Assembly (NCBI GenBank): GCA_937897985.1
Contig: CALCBD010000012.1
Coordinates: 1 to 64,000 of the forward strand
Length of the DNA: 64,000 nt
Reading direction: 5' to 3'
Source of the DNA: an uncultured Paludibacter sp.
GTDB taxonomy: Bacteria; Bacteroidota; Bacteroidia; Bacteroidales; Paludibacteraceae
Position 1 is the first letter of the stretch; every line of letters begins with the position of its first letter. The notes beneath the pieces are model-generated. The model did no database searches, was not told where the DNA came from, and saw only the letters and a program-made list of their open reading frames with translations. Positions 18,990-28,298 of this stretch are shown here, piece by piece. The translations under genes were made by a program, and so were the position numbers.

Positions 18990-20606
18990 TCAATAATTTG
19001 GTTTTACAAATTTATCAACCTGTTGCTGAGGAGTCGGGTTTGGATTTTGAACTTTATATTCGATGGTCAAAGCATCGAACATTTTAAGCATTTCACTCAT
19101 TAATGCTTTATGCTTTTTCGACATATCAATTTGTTCGGCTCTGTCATTCTTTAAATTATAAAGCGACCACACCCCGTTATCGATTTCGGAAGTAACTATT
19201 TTCCAGTCGCCGAGTATTAAGGCTTTATTTCCCTGGTGATTGAAATACAACGGATGTGAAACGGCCTTTTTATCCGAAATAAACTCTGAAACGAGTGAAG
19301 TACCATGCAATTTCGGGTAATTGTCATCCACCACCTTTTGAATGTTGACTCCTCCCAACTGAATAAGTGTCGGCAAAATATCTGTAAAATGTGCAGGTGC
19401 TCTGCGAATTTCATTTTTAGCTTTAATTCCATTGGGGTAATGCACAATTAATGGTGTAGAAACACCACCTTCGTGTACCCATATTTTGCTTCTGCGAAAA
19501 GGGGTATTACTTGCCGAAGCGAAACCGGGTCCAAGGCAGAGATGTGTATCGGCCGAGCCCGGAACAGCCAGCTGATTGTGACCGCGTCCCCGCACCATCA
19601 TTTCAGCCGAAGCACCATTGTCGGACATAACAAAAATTATGGTATTGTCGTACTGATTTGTACGTTTCAACTCAGCAATGACCCGTCCTACTTCCTGATC
19701 AAGTTTATCGACCATAGCAGCATGAACAGCCATTTTCATTGCCTGAAATTCCTGTTGTTTTTTAGTTAAAGCATTCCACGGACCCGATTGAAAAACTTCT
19801 CCATCTCCGTATTTCGCCAACAAAAAACTATCATCCTGATATTCCCAGCGGGCACGGGGCTCAAGAGCTGACAGTTTTCCGTTATAAATACCCAGTTTTT
19901 TCATGCGTTCCAGCCGCTGCTCACGCAAAACATCCCAGCCACCGATGTACATCTTACTGTATTTAGCAATATCTTCAGGCGAAGCCTGTAAAGGAAAATG
20001 CGGAACCGTATAGGCCAGGTACAAAAAGAACGGTTGTCCGGAATGACCGACCTGATGTTCTTTCAATTGACGCAATCCCTGATTGGTAATTTCGGTGGTT
20101 GAAAAAGTAAACTTATCGGCTTCGGTACGAACCAGGGGCTTTCCGTTGATAAATTCCTTACCGTCCCAGTTACCAAACATATTGGCAAAATGGTATGAAT
20201 CGTTGAAACCTGCATCGGCCGTAGCATTGGGAAGTTCCATCACATGCCACTTTCCGGAATGGTACGAACGGTAACCTGCTGTTGCCAGGTACTGAGGAAT
20301 AGCGCGCGACCAACCCTCAGGCCGGTTATCCGCCGAAGACTGACGTACCGACTGATAATTATAACCGGTAAGTAAACTTGAACGACTTGGCCACGAACGG
20401 CCGCAATTGTAAAAATTCGTAAACCGCAAGCCTTCGGTTGCAAGACCGTCAATATTCGGAGTATGTATCTCACCTCCAAAGCAACCGAGGTCGGAGTAAC
20501 CCATATCGTCGGCAAGTATTATTACAATATTCGGTCGTTCAGACTGATTGTTCTGAGCAAAAGCAGCTGTACTAATCAAAGAAAAAGTCAATAATCCGCT
20601 ACGCAT
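18990..20606 (-). CDS. Family S1 sulfatase, arylsulfatase-A-like, Ser-type
   Basis: 538 residues with a signal peptide ending AFAQN. It has the classical opening IVIILADDMGYSDLGCFGG, the modification motif RSWPSRSSLLTG with serine at about residue 71, SGKWHV, and IIFVMSDNGASAEMM. A long insert between residues 200 and 330 is usual for arylsulfatase-A-like enzymes. It sits between the GH5-like pair and the TDQQ sulfatase in one operon. A tryptophan at the second position of the SxPSR core is uncommon but allowed. Specificity is unknown. Confidence 0.92.
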   Translation of the reverse strand: MRSGLLTFSLISTAAFAQNNQSERPNIVIILADDMGYSDLGCFGGEIHTPNIDGLATEGLRFTNFYNCGRSWPSRSSLLTGYNYQSVRQSSADNRPEGWSRAIPQYLATAGYRSYHSGKWHVMELPNATADAGFNDSYHFANMFGNWDGKEFINGKPLVRTEADKFTFSTTEITNQGLRQLKEHQVGHSGQPFFLYLAYTVPHFPLQASPEDIAKYSKMYIGGWDVLREQRLERMKKLGIYNGKLSALEPRARWEYQDDSFLLAKYGDGEVFQSGPWNALTKKQQEFQAMKMAVHAAMVDKLDQEVGRVIAELKRTNQYDNTIIFVMSDNGASAEMMVRGRGHNQLAVPGSADTHLCLGPGFASASNTPFRRSKIWVHEGGVSTPLIVHYPNGIKAKNEIRRAPAHFTDILPTLIQLGGVNIQKVVDDNYPKLHGTSLVSEFISDKKAVSHPLYFNHQGNKALILGDWKIVTSEIDNGVWSLYNLKNDRAEQIDMSKKHKALMSEMLKMFDALTIEYKVQNPNPTPQQQVDKFVKPNY

Positions 20607-20679
20607 AAATTATTTTTATTTTTACGCTTTAATATTAAAAAATCAAATAATGCCAAATTTCGGAAAACAGGGGTACGAT

Positions 20680-21963
20680 TTACTTAATTCCGTATTTCTC
20701 TTTCAATCTTTTATTGGCATCCACCACAATTTTAAATAACAGAGGTGTTCTTTCGGCGTCCAAATCCATACGCAAAGGATTATTCTGATCCATTGCCCTG
20801 TCGGATTGATAGCACCACCAATGGATAAACTGTACCTCTGACTCCACCGCAATATCGGCGGCCCGCTGAACAAACTTAACGGCGTCCGGTTCATCGTTAC
20901 CGAAAGTAAGGAACCAACTGCGGCCATCACCCCAGAATTCTTTATTGCTTACAGGCTTGGGCAGGGCACCGAATTCACTCACATACAGAGGTTTTCCCAA
21001 ATCAGCGGCAATGGCTGCATATCCTTTCAGATCGAGATAGAAATCACCTCCTGTTTTTTCATCTTTCAATACATTTCCGGGCAGACTGGTAGTGTAATAA
21101 TGTATATCCATCACATCCAAACCTGCATTATCATACATTCGATGGTACATTTCGACCTGCTGCGGGTACGTATCCTTAGCCCATTTTTTATTGACATTGA
21201 GATTGTAAGCCGATTCGCGTAAAATGGAACCACCATTATTCACCAAACGTAACGGATCATTCTTTTTAATGCGTCCGGCTACATCTTTATAAAATGCCAC
21301 TCCCTGCTCCATCGAAGGCATACGTTTGCCATGCGACATCAGAGTACCCGGCTGAATATCCCAAAACAATGTCAGTTCGTTGGTGACTTCCCACATCAGA
21401 ATTGCCTTACTGTCCCTGTATCTGGTAACAATATCGTCAAGATAGTCGTAAAGCGATTTGCGTGATGAAGAAGCGGGATCAGCAACAAGTTCCCTCAGAT
21501 TTTCACCTTTCCATTCATCGACAAAAAAACTGCAACCCAGCGAAAAAACAGCCTTCAGATTGTTTCGTTCAAGCAATTCAATGGTTTTGTCGAGTGCCTG
21601 ATAATAAATTTTTTCACATTTTTCATTGTCGTTGTAAATATTATAGAACTGTTTATATCTGCTTTGATGCAGCATACCAAAAATCCTTAAAGTTCTGAAT
21701 CCGGCTTTCGATAGTTCATGCAAAGATTTTTGCTGTTTCATCACTACCGGATTAAAATCGGTGAGTTCATTTCCTTTCAGGGCTTCGTCCCACAACGACC
21801 AAAACAACTCGAATTTATTAAAACTAATTTCTGCAAATGGTTTTCCACCGAGCATAAACTTATTGTCCTGTATACTCAGTACATCGGTTTTTGTAACTTT
21901 AGCCGAAAGTACAAGGCATACAGATAAGAATGCAATTATTACCCTTAATCTGTAATTCATCAT
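20680..21963 (-). CDS. GH5-like (clan GH-A) glycoside hydrolase
   Basis: 427 residues with a signal peptide (VIIAFLSVCLVLSA). It has a cellulase/mannanase-type TIM barrel: LHELSKAGFRTLRIFG, MWEVTNELTLFWD with the probable acid/base E196, and LYVSEFGALPK with the probable nucleophile E330. It is a tandem paralog of the next gene upstream (21983-23500), differing chiefly in lacking the C-terminal sorting domain, so it is likely periplasmic while its partner is surface-exposed. Endo- or exo-hydrolysis of a beta-linked sugar is inferred from the clan only. The operon continues into the sulfatase gene 73 bp downstream. Confidence 0.8.
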   Translation of the reverse strand: MMNYRLRVIIAFLSVCLVLSAKVTKTDVLSIQDNKFMLGGKPFAEISFNKFELFWSLWDEALKGNELTDFNPVVMKQQKSLHELSKAGFRTLRIFGMLHQSRYKQFYNIYNDNEKCEKIYYQALDKTIELLERNNLKAVFSLGCSFFVDEWKGENLRELVADPASSSRKSLYDYLDDIVTRYRDSKAILMWEVTNELTLFWDIQPGTLMSHGKRMPSMEQGVAFYKDVAGRIKKNDPLRLVNNGGSILRESAYNLNVNKKWAKDTYPQQVEMYHRMYDNAGLDVMDIHYYTTSLPGNVLKDEKTGGDFYLDLKGYAAIAADLGKPLYVSEFGALPKPVSNKEFWGDGRSWFLTFGNDEPDAVKFVQRAADIAVESEVQFIHWWCYQSDRAMDQNNPLRMDLDAERTPLLFKIVVDANKRLKEKYGIK

Positions 21964-21982
21964 TTAAAAATCGGGAATTTAA

Positions 21983-23500
21983 TTAATTATTGATAACTTT
22001 GAGTATTTTATCCTCCATTCTCACAATCAGAATACCGTTATGGTTAATTCGTGCAGGATTAATATTTCCGGCTATCAGTTGTTCGACGAGAACTCCCTGT
22101 AAATTATATACTTTACATATTCTGCCTTTCAATTCATCCGAAAAGTTCAGTTTTCCGTCGGAGAACCACATTTGTTGAGTTGAAACCGGTTTTATTGCAT
22201 CGACTGTTGTTATGTTGTATTTTTGTTTCAACCGCTGGCTGGCATCAATCACTTTCCGGAACAAAATTGGTGTACGGGCGACATCCAAATCCATGCGCTG
22301 CGGATCGACCTGATCCTGAGGACGATGCGAATCGTAACACCACCAGTAAATTAATCTGCAACCGGAGTTGACTGCTCTGTCGCAGGCATCCTGCACATAC
22401 ATTTGTGCCGAATCACTTTCGCCGGTAAATGTATCGAACCAATCATGACCGGTAAGCCAGTAGTCGGTGTCGGTTCGTACCTTTGGTAATGCACCATATT
22501 CACCCAGCATAAGCGGTTTACCTATTGAAGTAACAAGAGTGTTAAATCTGACCTCATTCATCATAAAATCCGAACCATCATTGGCACGTATCTGATAATT
22601 AGGAGCTTTACGCATATAAAAATGAATATCAACGTTTTCGAACTCCGAATTATCATACACCAGTTTGTGTATATTTTTGTACTGAGTGTAGGTATCCCTG
22701 TTGGCAGGCCATGATACCGGAGTGTCCGACTGAGGAATAATACTTAGTCCATAAGCCATTTCACGAAAATAAGAACCTCCGGAAGTAACCATTCTCAGGG
22801 TGTCAGTTGATTTTATTCTGCGACCCACCTGTTTATAAAACAACGCCAGCTGAGCAATAGTAGGAAGACGTTCGCCATCGGCATTCACCCTGGTTCCGGG
22901 CTGAATATCACATTTATTGGTCATCTCGTTACTGATCTCCCAGGCCAGCACTCCTTTGCGGTTCTTATAGCGTTCTACGGTTTCGTCGATATACTTATAA
23001 AGCATTTTTCGTGAAGCCGAAGTAGAGTCGGCCACGAGTTCACGCAGATTTTCGGATGTTGTACGGTCAACGAAATTTTCGCACAATAACGACACGATTG
23101 CCCGGATATTAAATTCTTCGCAAATATCGAGTGTTTTATCGAGTGGTAACCAGCAATTTTCGTGTTTTAAAGGATTGTTATAGGCTGTGAGCCATGAATT
23201 AAACTTGGAACTATGAACGCAGCCGAAAAGACGAATGGTTTTTACGCCTGCCTGTGCCAGCTCCTGTATTGAACTACGCTGTTTAACGACCATATCGTTG
23301 GTTGCTGATAATGAACGCCCTGCATTGACTTCATCCCAGAATAACCAGCAAATATCAAATTTATTCCATCCGATTTCGGCAAAAGGAGCACCATCGAGAT
23401 AGTAAATTCCATTCTGAACACTTAATACGTCGTTTTTGGTCAATGCAAATGTGATTTCTGATTGTAAAACAACAAGAAACACAAAAAAAATTTTTCGCAT
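21983..23500 (-). CDS. GH5-like (clan GH-A) glycoside hydrolase with T9SS domain
   Basis: 505 residues, signal peptide then a TIM barrel similar to the downstream neighbour: LAWEISNEM with acid/base E192 and LMLGEYGALPK with nucleophile E334. About 75 C-terminal residues (KVYNLQGVLVEQLIAG ... ILKVINN) look like a type A T9SS sorting domain, predicting surface delivery. Its start codon lies about 30 bp after the hairpin that ends the beta-helix gene, so it may need its own promoter; none was clear in 23501-23607. The paired surface and periplasmic copies suggest stepwise attack on the same linkage. Confidence 0.8.
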   Translation of the reverse strand: MRKIFFVFLVVLQSEITFALTKNDVLSVQNGIYYLDGAPFAEIGWNKFDICWLFWDEVNAGRSLSATNDMVVKQRSSIQELAQAGVKTIRLFGCVHSSKFNSWLTAYNNPLKHENCWLPLDKTLDICEEFNIRAIVSLLCENFVDRTTSENLRELVADSTSASRKMLYKYIDETVERYKNRKGVLAWEISNEMTNKCDIQPGTRVNADGERLPTIAQLALFYKQVGRRIKSTDTLRMVTSGGSYFREMAYGLSIIPQSDTPVSWPANRDTYTQYKNIHKLVYDNSEFENVDIHFYMRKAPNYQIRANDGSDFMMNEVRFNTLVTSIGKPLMLGEYGALPKVRTDTDYWLTGHDWFDTFTGESDSAQMYVQDACDRAVNSGCRLIYWWCYDSHRPQDQVDPQRMDLDVARTPILFRKVIDASQRLKQKYNITTVDAIKPVSTQQMWFSDGKLNFSDELKGRICKVYNLQGVLVEQLIAGNINPARINHNGILIVRMEDKILKVINN

Positions 23501-23530
23501 ATTCAGTTTTTATCTGTGAAAATTTTGGAT

Positions 23531-23580
23531 AAAAATGCAGTCAGTTTCTCTGAAATACCGTTCAGCTAACTGCATTTTTT
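23531..23580 (-). terminator. Hairpin terminator after the beta-helix gene
   Basis: AAAAATGCAGT at 23531-23541 pairs perfectly with ACTGCATTTTT at 23569-23579 (11 bp, 27-nt loop). The flanking A and T runs make it usable in both directions. It lies between the stop of the gene at 23608 and the start of the gene at 23500. Confidence 0.65.
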
Positions 23581-23607
23581 GTAATAGCGGGAAATTAAAT
23601 TAACGAA

Positions 23608-24915
23608 CTAAAGCAACACTTTAAAAACAGCGGCATCAATTTTTATCATATATACGCCCTTGTTATGCAGACTGATAACAGAACTTTTAGCCACGAAATT
23701 ATCAATTTCCATTCCACCGGCATTGAATATTCTGATTGTCTTACCGATAGAATTTTCAGGTAGAGTAATTTCGGAACCTGCGACTTTCAAACCTGAAATT
23801 CTGACAACCGGAGTCGCTGTATTAATTGTATATTCGTAACATCCCATATCAACTGTGGTATCTAAAATGCGGGTACGGCAGGCTAAATCGGTAGCAGCTG
23901 TAACGTAGGAGTTATTGCCGGCATTGATGCACGGACTTCCTGATTTTAAACTAAAGTCGGAAGTGTCAATTGCCGAAAACAGTTTGTCGGTACCATTGGA
24001 AATTCCTGCAAACGGAGTAGCATCAACAAATGGCGATGATGTCAGCAATATGTTGTTGGCTCTTGTACCGTTACCCGGGGCAACATCCCATGCATTGTTG
24101 TACAGAATTTTGGTGGCAGCTGTCGAAGCAACACTTGTAGCTACCTGATCGGCAGTATTATTACCATAAATGATGGAATTAATCAAATTGAGAGTTACAC
24201 CTGTCGACGTATTGATACCTACCACATAGCCGACTCCCGCAGCTGTGGAATAATTATTTGCAAATGTAGAATTTATTATGTCCACCAAAGCATTGGCTGT
24301 AATTTGGGTTACCAGAGGAGAAACAGCACACTCGTTATTAATTATCAGACAGTTGTCGATTGTAATCTTTCGCGATGAACCTGCAACTCCTGTAAACAGC
24401 AACACAGCAGCTCCGGTGGTTTTGTTGTTTCTTAAAATACAGTTTCTTAATGTGTTACCCGGGAATAAAGAACCACAACCACCGGCAGAAGTTCGGTTTC
24501 CATTTTGAAAAATCCAGCCATCAAAGGTTGCATTTGCTTCAACATTCGAAAAAATTACAGCTTTGGAAGGATTAGTCTGATTGAGAATAGTTTGGTTGAG
24601 CTTCCAGTTACGTTGTGAAAGCATAGTTTCATTTCCGGCAAAACCACCGTATAATGTAATGGGAATAGTTAACTGAAAGGCATCGGTTGTCAGATTGTAG
24701 GTACCTGATTTAGCCCAGACCTGAGTTTCGACGGCCGGTGTAAGGTTGTTGTTGAAATTGACAAGACTACGTCCTCTTTCGAGGGTCACTGCATTATCCC
24801 AGGTCAGCCCGTCCGCTGTGGACGACCCATCTGGTTTGATATAGATAACGACCGGTTCAGCAGCAATTCCAAAAAAAGTAGCACAAAACAAAAGTGCGAT
24901 TAAAAATTTTTTCAT
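23608..24915 (-). CDS. Secreted parallel beta-helix protein with T9SS domain
   Basis: 435 residues. The signal peptide is followed by IYIKPDGSSTADGLTWDNAV, the usual start of pectin-lyase-like beta-helix surface proteins, then repeated turns (LRNCILRNNKTTG, ITIDNCLIINNE, DIINSTFANN, LINSIIYGNN). A choice-of-anchor-Q-like closing segment (TDLACRTRILDTTVDMGCYEY) is followed by a short T9SS-like tail. It is clearly a paralog of the N-terminal ~370 residues of the neighbour at 25202, but lacks that protein's fibronectin and C-terminal modules. No lyase catalytic residues can be assigned; a binding or structural role is equally possible. Confidence 0.75.
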   Translation of the reverse strand: MKKFLIALLFCATFFGIAAEPVVIYIKPDGSSTADGLTWDNAVTLERGRSLVNFNNNLTPAVETQVWAKSGTYNLTTDAFQLTIPITLYGGFAGNETMLSQRNWKLNQTILNQTNPSKAVIFSNVEANATFDGWIFQNGNRTSAGGCGSLFPGNTLRNCILRNNKTTGAAVLLFTGVAGSSRKITIDNCLIINNECAVSPLVTQITANALVDIINSTFANNYSTAAGVGYVVGINTSTGVTLNLINSIIYGNNTADQVATSVASTAATKILYNNAWDVAPGNGTRANNILLTSSPFVDATPFAGISNGTDKLFSAIDTSDFSLKSGSPCINAGNNSYVTAATDLACRTRILDTTVDMGCYEYTINTATPVVRISGLKVAGSEITLPENSIGKTIRIFNAGGMEIDNFVAKSSVISLHNKGVYMIKIDAAVFKVLL

Positions 24916-24989
24916 AAAGAATTTATTTTATTTGTTGTGATTTTTCTGTTAATAAAAATACAAATGAGCATTTTTTTATTCATGTATCC

Positions 24990-25018
24990 AAAAAAATGAT
25001 TAAATATTCATTTTTTTA
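24990..25018 (-). terminator. A/T-rich hairpin at the stop of the small gene
   Basis: AAAAAAATGA at 24990-24999 pairs with TCATTTTTTT at 25008-25017 around an 8-nt loop. It overlaps the TAA of the small gene. The T-run on the minus strand suits intrinsic termination, but the stem is almost all A-T, so it may be weak. Confidence 0.45.
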
Positions 25019-25186
25019 ACTTATTTCTGTTTTAAAAGCAGTATTAGCAGGCAATCCGGAAGTCCCGGCATTCATTACTTCACCGGGGCCGAGTGGTGGT
25101 TCTGATTCCAATGAAAGTGATATTTCATTATCAATCAAAATCAGTTTCAGGTCCGGAACTATGTATTTCATCTTGGTTGTTTGCAT
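25016..25186 (-). CDS. Small protein of 56 residues, DNEISL motif family
   Basis: ATG at 25186 (MQTTKMKYIVPDLKLILI), stop TAA at 25016-25018; an internal ATG at 25171 is a possible alternative start. The core DNEISLSLESEPPLGPGE closely matches the 63-residue product at 60355 (DNEISLALESLPPAGPDE). No signal peptide, membrane helix or known domain is visible. The gene begins 15 bp after the stop of the beta-helix protein at 25202, the same position its relative has behind the gene at 57725. The paired conservation argues that it is a real gene. Function not recognised. Confidence 0.75.
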   Translation of the reverse strand: MQTTKMKYIVPDLKLILIDNEISLSLESEPPLGPGEVMNAGTSGLPANTAFKTEIS

Positions 25187-25201
25187 AATATTTACTGTAA
25201 T

Positions 25202-28084
25202 TTAATTGATGATTACTTTATGGTTATACTGTTCACCATTGCCGGTTATTCTTACAATATACAAACCGTTGGTATAAGTGGAATTAACAATGGTATTCTG
25301 ATTTGTAACTTTTCCTTCGGAAATTTTCTGACCCGATGAGTTGAAAATTTCATAAACAGAATTTGCAGGAGCTAAAATTACAATTTGATGGCTGGCATTC
25401 AGATAAGCATAGCTACCGGAAATAATTTTTTCTGTACCGGTCGAAACCGAGGCTGTTTTAAAGAGCAAACTGAAACGGCTTTCGTTGTTGGCAACTGCAG
25501 TGGAATAAAAACCATACACTTCATCCGAAGTCAACTCAACCTCTTTATTCAACTCTTTATCAATCAGATAAACATGCTGACCGGTCGAAAAACCTGATAG
25601 TTCATTTGCCTTCAGGCTGTATTCACCTGCAGTTCCAATAGTGATTCCCAGCCTGATTTCTTTATCCGAAGCTGAATTGGAAAGTCCGTTGATAACCAGC
25701 TGTTCGACACCTGCCAGCGAATAAATCTCGGGGATGACAGAATTAGCATTTGACATTTTCTGTGAATCAAATGCATCAAAATTGTCGGAAGCTTCGGGAT
25801 GAAAGCAAATCACGGTTTCATCGCTGTGGGTGCCTCCTGTAATCCGCAAACGAAGAATTTGTTTAATGCTGTTTTTTGTTGAAGGTGCTTTCAGAAGATT
25901 AGAACTGTTATCTGCATGTTTTCTCATGGCATTGGTAAAAGTGAGAGTTCCATCTGTTTCACCCGGCTTAACTCTTACCCAGAACGCCTGCTTTGGCGGG
26001 ATAAGGCCTGTGACTGTAACGGCACCGTTATTGGTGGCTACATCGAGTTTTCCGTTATATGTATCGAAAGTATAATCATTTAATGATGTTTTTGTACGAT
26101 ACCATACAGTCGACATTATTTTTGCAGCAGTGGTATCGACCATGCTCCAGTCGAGGTACGAAAGATATGGATTCGCAACAAGGTTGAAACCAGGCTTTTC
26201 GGCGCCCCTGCGTGTAAGCGGAACCTGGACTCCACCGGTAACTAATGTACCTGTCGAGGTCAGGGTTTCCGGACCCGAAACAGGAATTATGTAAGCAGTC
26301 TCGGGAGAAATATTCTGATTTTCGCCCACAGCACACCAATAAGCAGTGGCAGGAGCTGTGAAACCTGTATTAGCTCCTTTTTCATCATAAGTATAATAAG
26401 TTTGTCCTGCAGGAACTTTGGTTCCGCTTACAGCAGGCGAAGCATACCAGTTGCGGGCTGCTCCGAAATACTGATCAACTGTAGCCGAAACTGTTTGCGG
26501 ACTTGTCAAAGTATTATCAACCAGAGTAGCAATACCCGTAGCATCGCTTTTTAAGTTAAGTGCAGCAGCCGTTAATGAGTTTCCTTCAGTGAGGGTAAGT
26601 TTTGCTCCGGGTGCAACAGTGATTGAATTAACTTTAGCAGGAGCATTGATTGTCAGTTCAGCGCCACTGTTTACATTCAAATCGCTGATAGCTGTAATTG
26701 AATGTGATGAGATATTGCTGTTGGCAGAAACTGAAATAATATAGTTGGTAGCATCAGGAGTAACAACTGCCGATTGACCACTCTTTACACCTGTTCCGTT
26801 AGCATTGCGTGCACTGACTGTAAATCCGTAGGCAGTTCCGTTGCTGAGACCTGTTATAATGATAGGACCTGACGAGGCAGTAGCAGTAATTCCACCCGGA
26901 ACAGAAGTTACTGTATAATCAATGATAGCCGAACCACCGTCCGAAACCGGTGTTGTAAAACCTACAATAGCTTTGGCATTTCCGGCAGTTGCAGTAACCG
27001 AAACCGGCAATTCAGGAGCACCATATTCGAAACAGCCAATATCTACTGTACCCATTTTACGCGAAACACCGCTTAAATCGGTGGTAGCAGTCGCATAGCT
27101 ATTGTTACCGTTATTGACACAATATGAACCTGAAAGTTTGAAGTTGCCATTCTCAATTGCCGATGCTAACTGAGTTGTTCCGTTGGCAGCACCTGCAAAA
27201 GTTGTAGCTGATAAGAACGGCGTACCGGAAAGTAAGATATTATTAGTGAGGTTACCATTCGTTGCAGCCACATCCCAGGCATTGTTTATCAGGGTTTTAT
27301 TCGTATTATCCCCCACCGACTTTGCTGAAGCCGATAAGTTTTTATTACCGTAAATAATTGAATTATAAATATTCAATAATCCTGTATTTGAAATTGCAGC
27401 AATAGTTCCGGTATTGGCTAAATTATTGGTAATAGTACAATTTATAATATCCGCAGGAATAGCTCCGGCTCCGATAGCACAAGTATTTCCGCCGGCTTCA
27501 TTATTAATAATCAAGCAATTGTCCAGAGTAATTTTTTTGGTTGACCCCGACACTGCAGCGAATCCAAGCGCTCCTACATTACCTGAAGCTTTGTTGTTTC
27601 TGATGATACAATTTCGTAAAGTGGTTCCCTGAGCTATCTGACCGCAACCATTTGCGCCGACAGGTCGTCCACCCTGCAATATCAGACCATCGAGCAATAC
27701 ATCATCCTGGGTATTTCCCCAAATCACCATGGCAGCGCCCGTTTGGTTGATGATAGTTTTGTTTACATACCAGTTGCGTTCCGAAAGTGAAGTTTCGTTG
27801 CCGGCAAAGCCACCGTAAATGGTAATTTTAATATTGGTCTGAAATGAAGTGGAAATGTCATAAGTACCGGCTTTCATCCATATCTGATTTTCTTCCGGAA
27901 CAGCTTTGGTATTATAGAAATTTGCCAATGCACGTCCACGGCTCAGTGAAACCGGATAATCCCACGAAAGTCCATCAAATGTATCGGACGATGATCCATC
28001 CGGTGTGACATAAATAATTTTCGGGACTGCAAATAAACCTGTGGTCATAAATACAGCCAAAACGAATAAGGTAATTTTTTTCAT
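25202..28084 (-). CDS. Large secreted beta-helix protein with Fn3 and C-terminal surface module (T9SS)
   Basis: About 960 residues from MKKITLFVLAVF at 28084. A GTG start at 28111 is ruled out because it overlaps the -7 box. In order: signal peptide; parallel beta-helix (about 20-360, YVTPDGSSSD, NCIIRNN, DNCLIINNE) ending TDLSGVSRKMGTVDIGCFEY; fibronectin-III domain (about 365-455, SDGGSAIIDYTVTSVPGG); then a ~400-residue module (ARNWYASPAVSG, GFNLVANPYLSYLDW, DAFDSQKM, SRFSLLFK) and a T9SS tail (YEIFNSSGQKISEG). The last module is shared with the protein at 57725. Its own operator-bearing promoter ties it to the rhamnose locus. Glycan binding or cleavage at the cell surface is inferred. Confidence 0.8.
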   Translation of the reverse strand: MKKITLFVLAVFMTTGLFAVPKIIYVTPDGSSSDTFDGLSWDYPVSLSRGRALANFYNTKAVPEENQIWMKAGTYDISTSFQTNIKITIYGGFAGNETSLSERNWYVNKTIINQTGAAMVIWGNTQDDVLLDGLILQGGRPVGANGCGQIAQGTTLRNCIIRNNKASGNVGALGFAAVSGSTKKITLDNCLIINNEAGGNTCAIGAGAIPADIINCTITNNLANTGTIAAISNTGLLNIYNSIIYGNKNLSASAKSVGDNTNKTLINNAWDVAATNGNLTNNILLSGTPFLSATTFAGAANGTTQLASAIENGNFKLSGSYCVNNGNNSYATATTDLSGVSRKMGTVDIGCFEYGAPELPVSVTATAGNAKAIVGFTTPVSDGGSAIIDYTVTSVPGGITATASSGPIIITGLSNGTAYGFTVSARNANGTGVKSGQSAVVTPDATNYIISVSANSNISSHSITAISDLNVNSGAELTINAPAKVNSITVAPGAKLTLTEGNSLTAAALNLKSDATGIATLVDNTLTSPQTVSATVDQYFGAARNWYASPAVSGTKVPAGQTYYTYDEKGANTGFTAPATAYWCAVGENQNISPETAYIIPVSGPETLTSTGTLVTGGVQVPLTRRGAEKPGFNLVANPYLSYLDWSMVDTTAAKIMSTVWYRTKTSLNDYTFDTYNGKLDVATNNGAVTVTGLIPPKQAFWVRVKPGETDGTLTFTNAMRKHADNSSNLLKAPSTKNSIKQILRLRITGGTHSDETVICFHPEASDNFDAFDSQKMSNANSVIPEIYSLAGVEQLVINGLSNSASDKEIRLGITIGTAGEYSLKANELSGFSTGQHVYLIDKELNKEVELTSDEVYGFYSTAVANNESRFSLLFKTASVSTGTEKIISGSYAYLNASHQIVILAPANSVYEIFNSSGQKISEGKVTNQNTIVNSTYTNGLYIVRITGNGEQYNHKVIIN

Positions 28085-28110
28085 ATACATTCTATTTAAA
28101 ATTATCAGCA

Positions 28111-28166
28111 CAAAAATAGTAACAGCTAATATTCCGTTGAGTATGCTGTAGTATCAAAAAAGTATG
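28111..28166 (-). promoter_or_regulatory. Promoter with operator site B
   Basis: AGTATG at 28140-28145 and 28161-28166 (plus strand), 21 bp apart, with TATCAAAAA between. A TATTTTTG -7 box (minus strand; CAAAAATA at 28111-28118) fits TAnnTTTG exactly. The distance from the proximal repeat to the box is the same as at site C. It drives the beta-helix gene and the small gene, and perhaps genes further down. Confidence 0.8.
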
Positions 28167-28298
28167 ATGCACTGAAAAACAAATAAAATAACCCGAAGAT
28201 AAATCATAATAAGCAGCAAATCAATAAGAACCCGGCAATTTACTATCCTGAAAGAAACAGAAGAAATATTCAAATCAGGACTTATTATAGTACTGAAT

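Noticed and set aside
28085..28111. GTG start at 28111 for the large beta-helix protein
   Set aside because: It falls on the TATTTTTG -7 box, upstream of the expected transcript start, and precedes the natural signal peptide.
28167..28298. Possible terminator after the sulfatase at 28299
   Set aside because: Only a 5-bp CCTGA/TCAGG pairing with a long loop was found; too weak to list.
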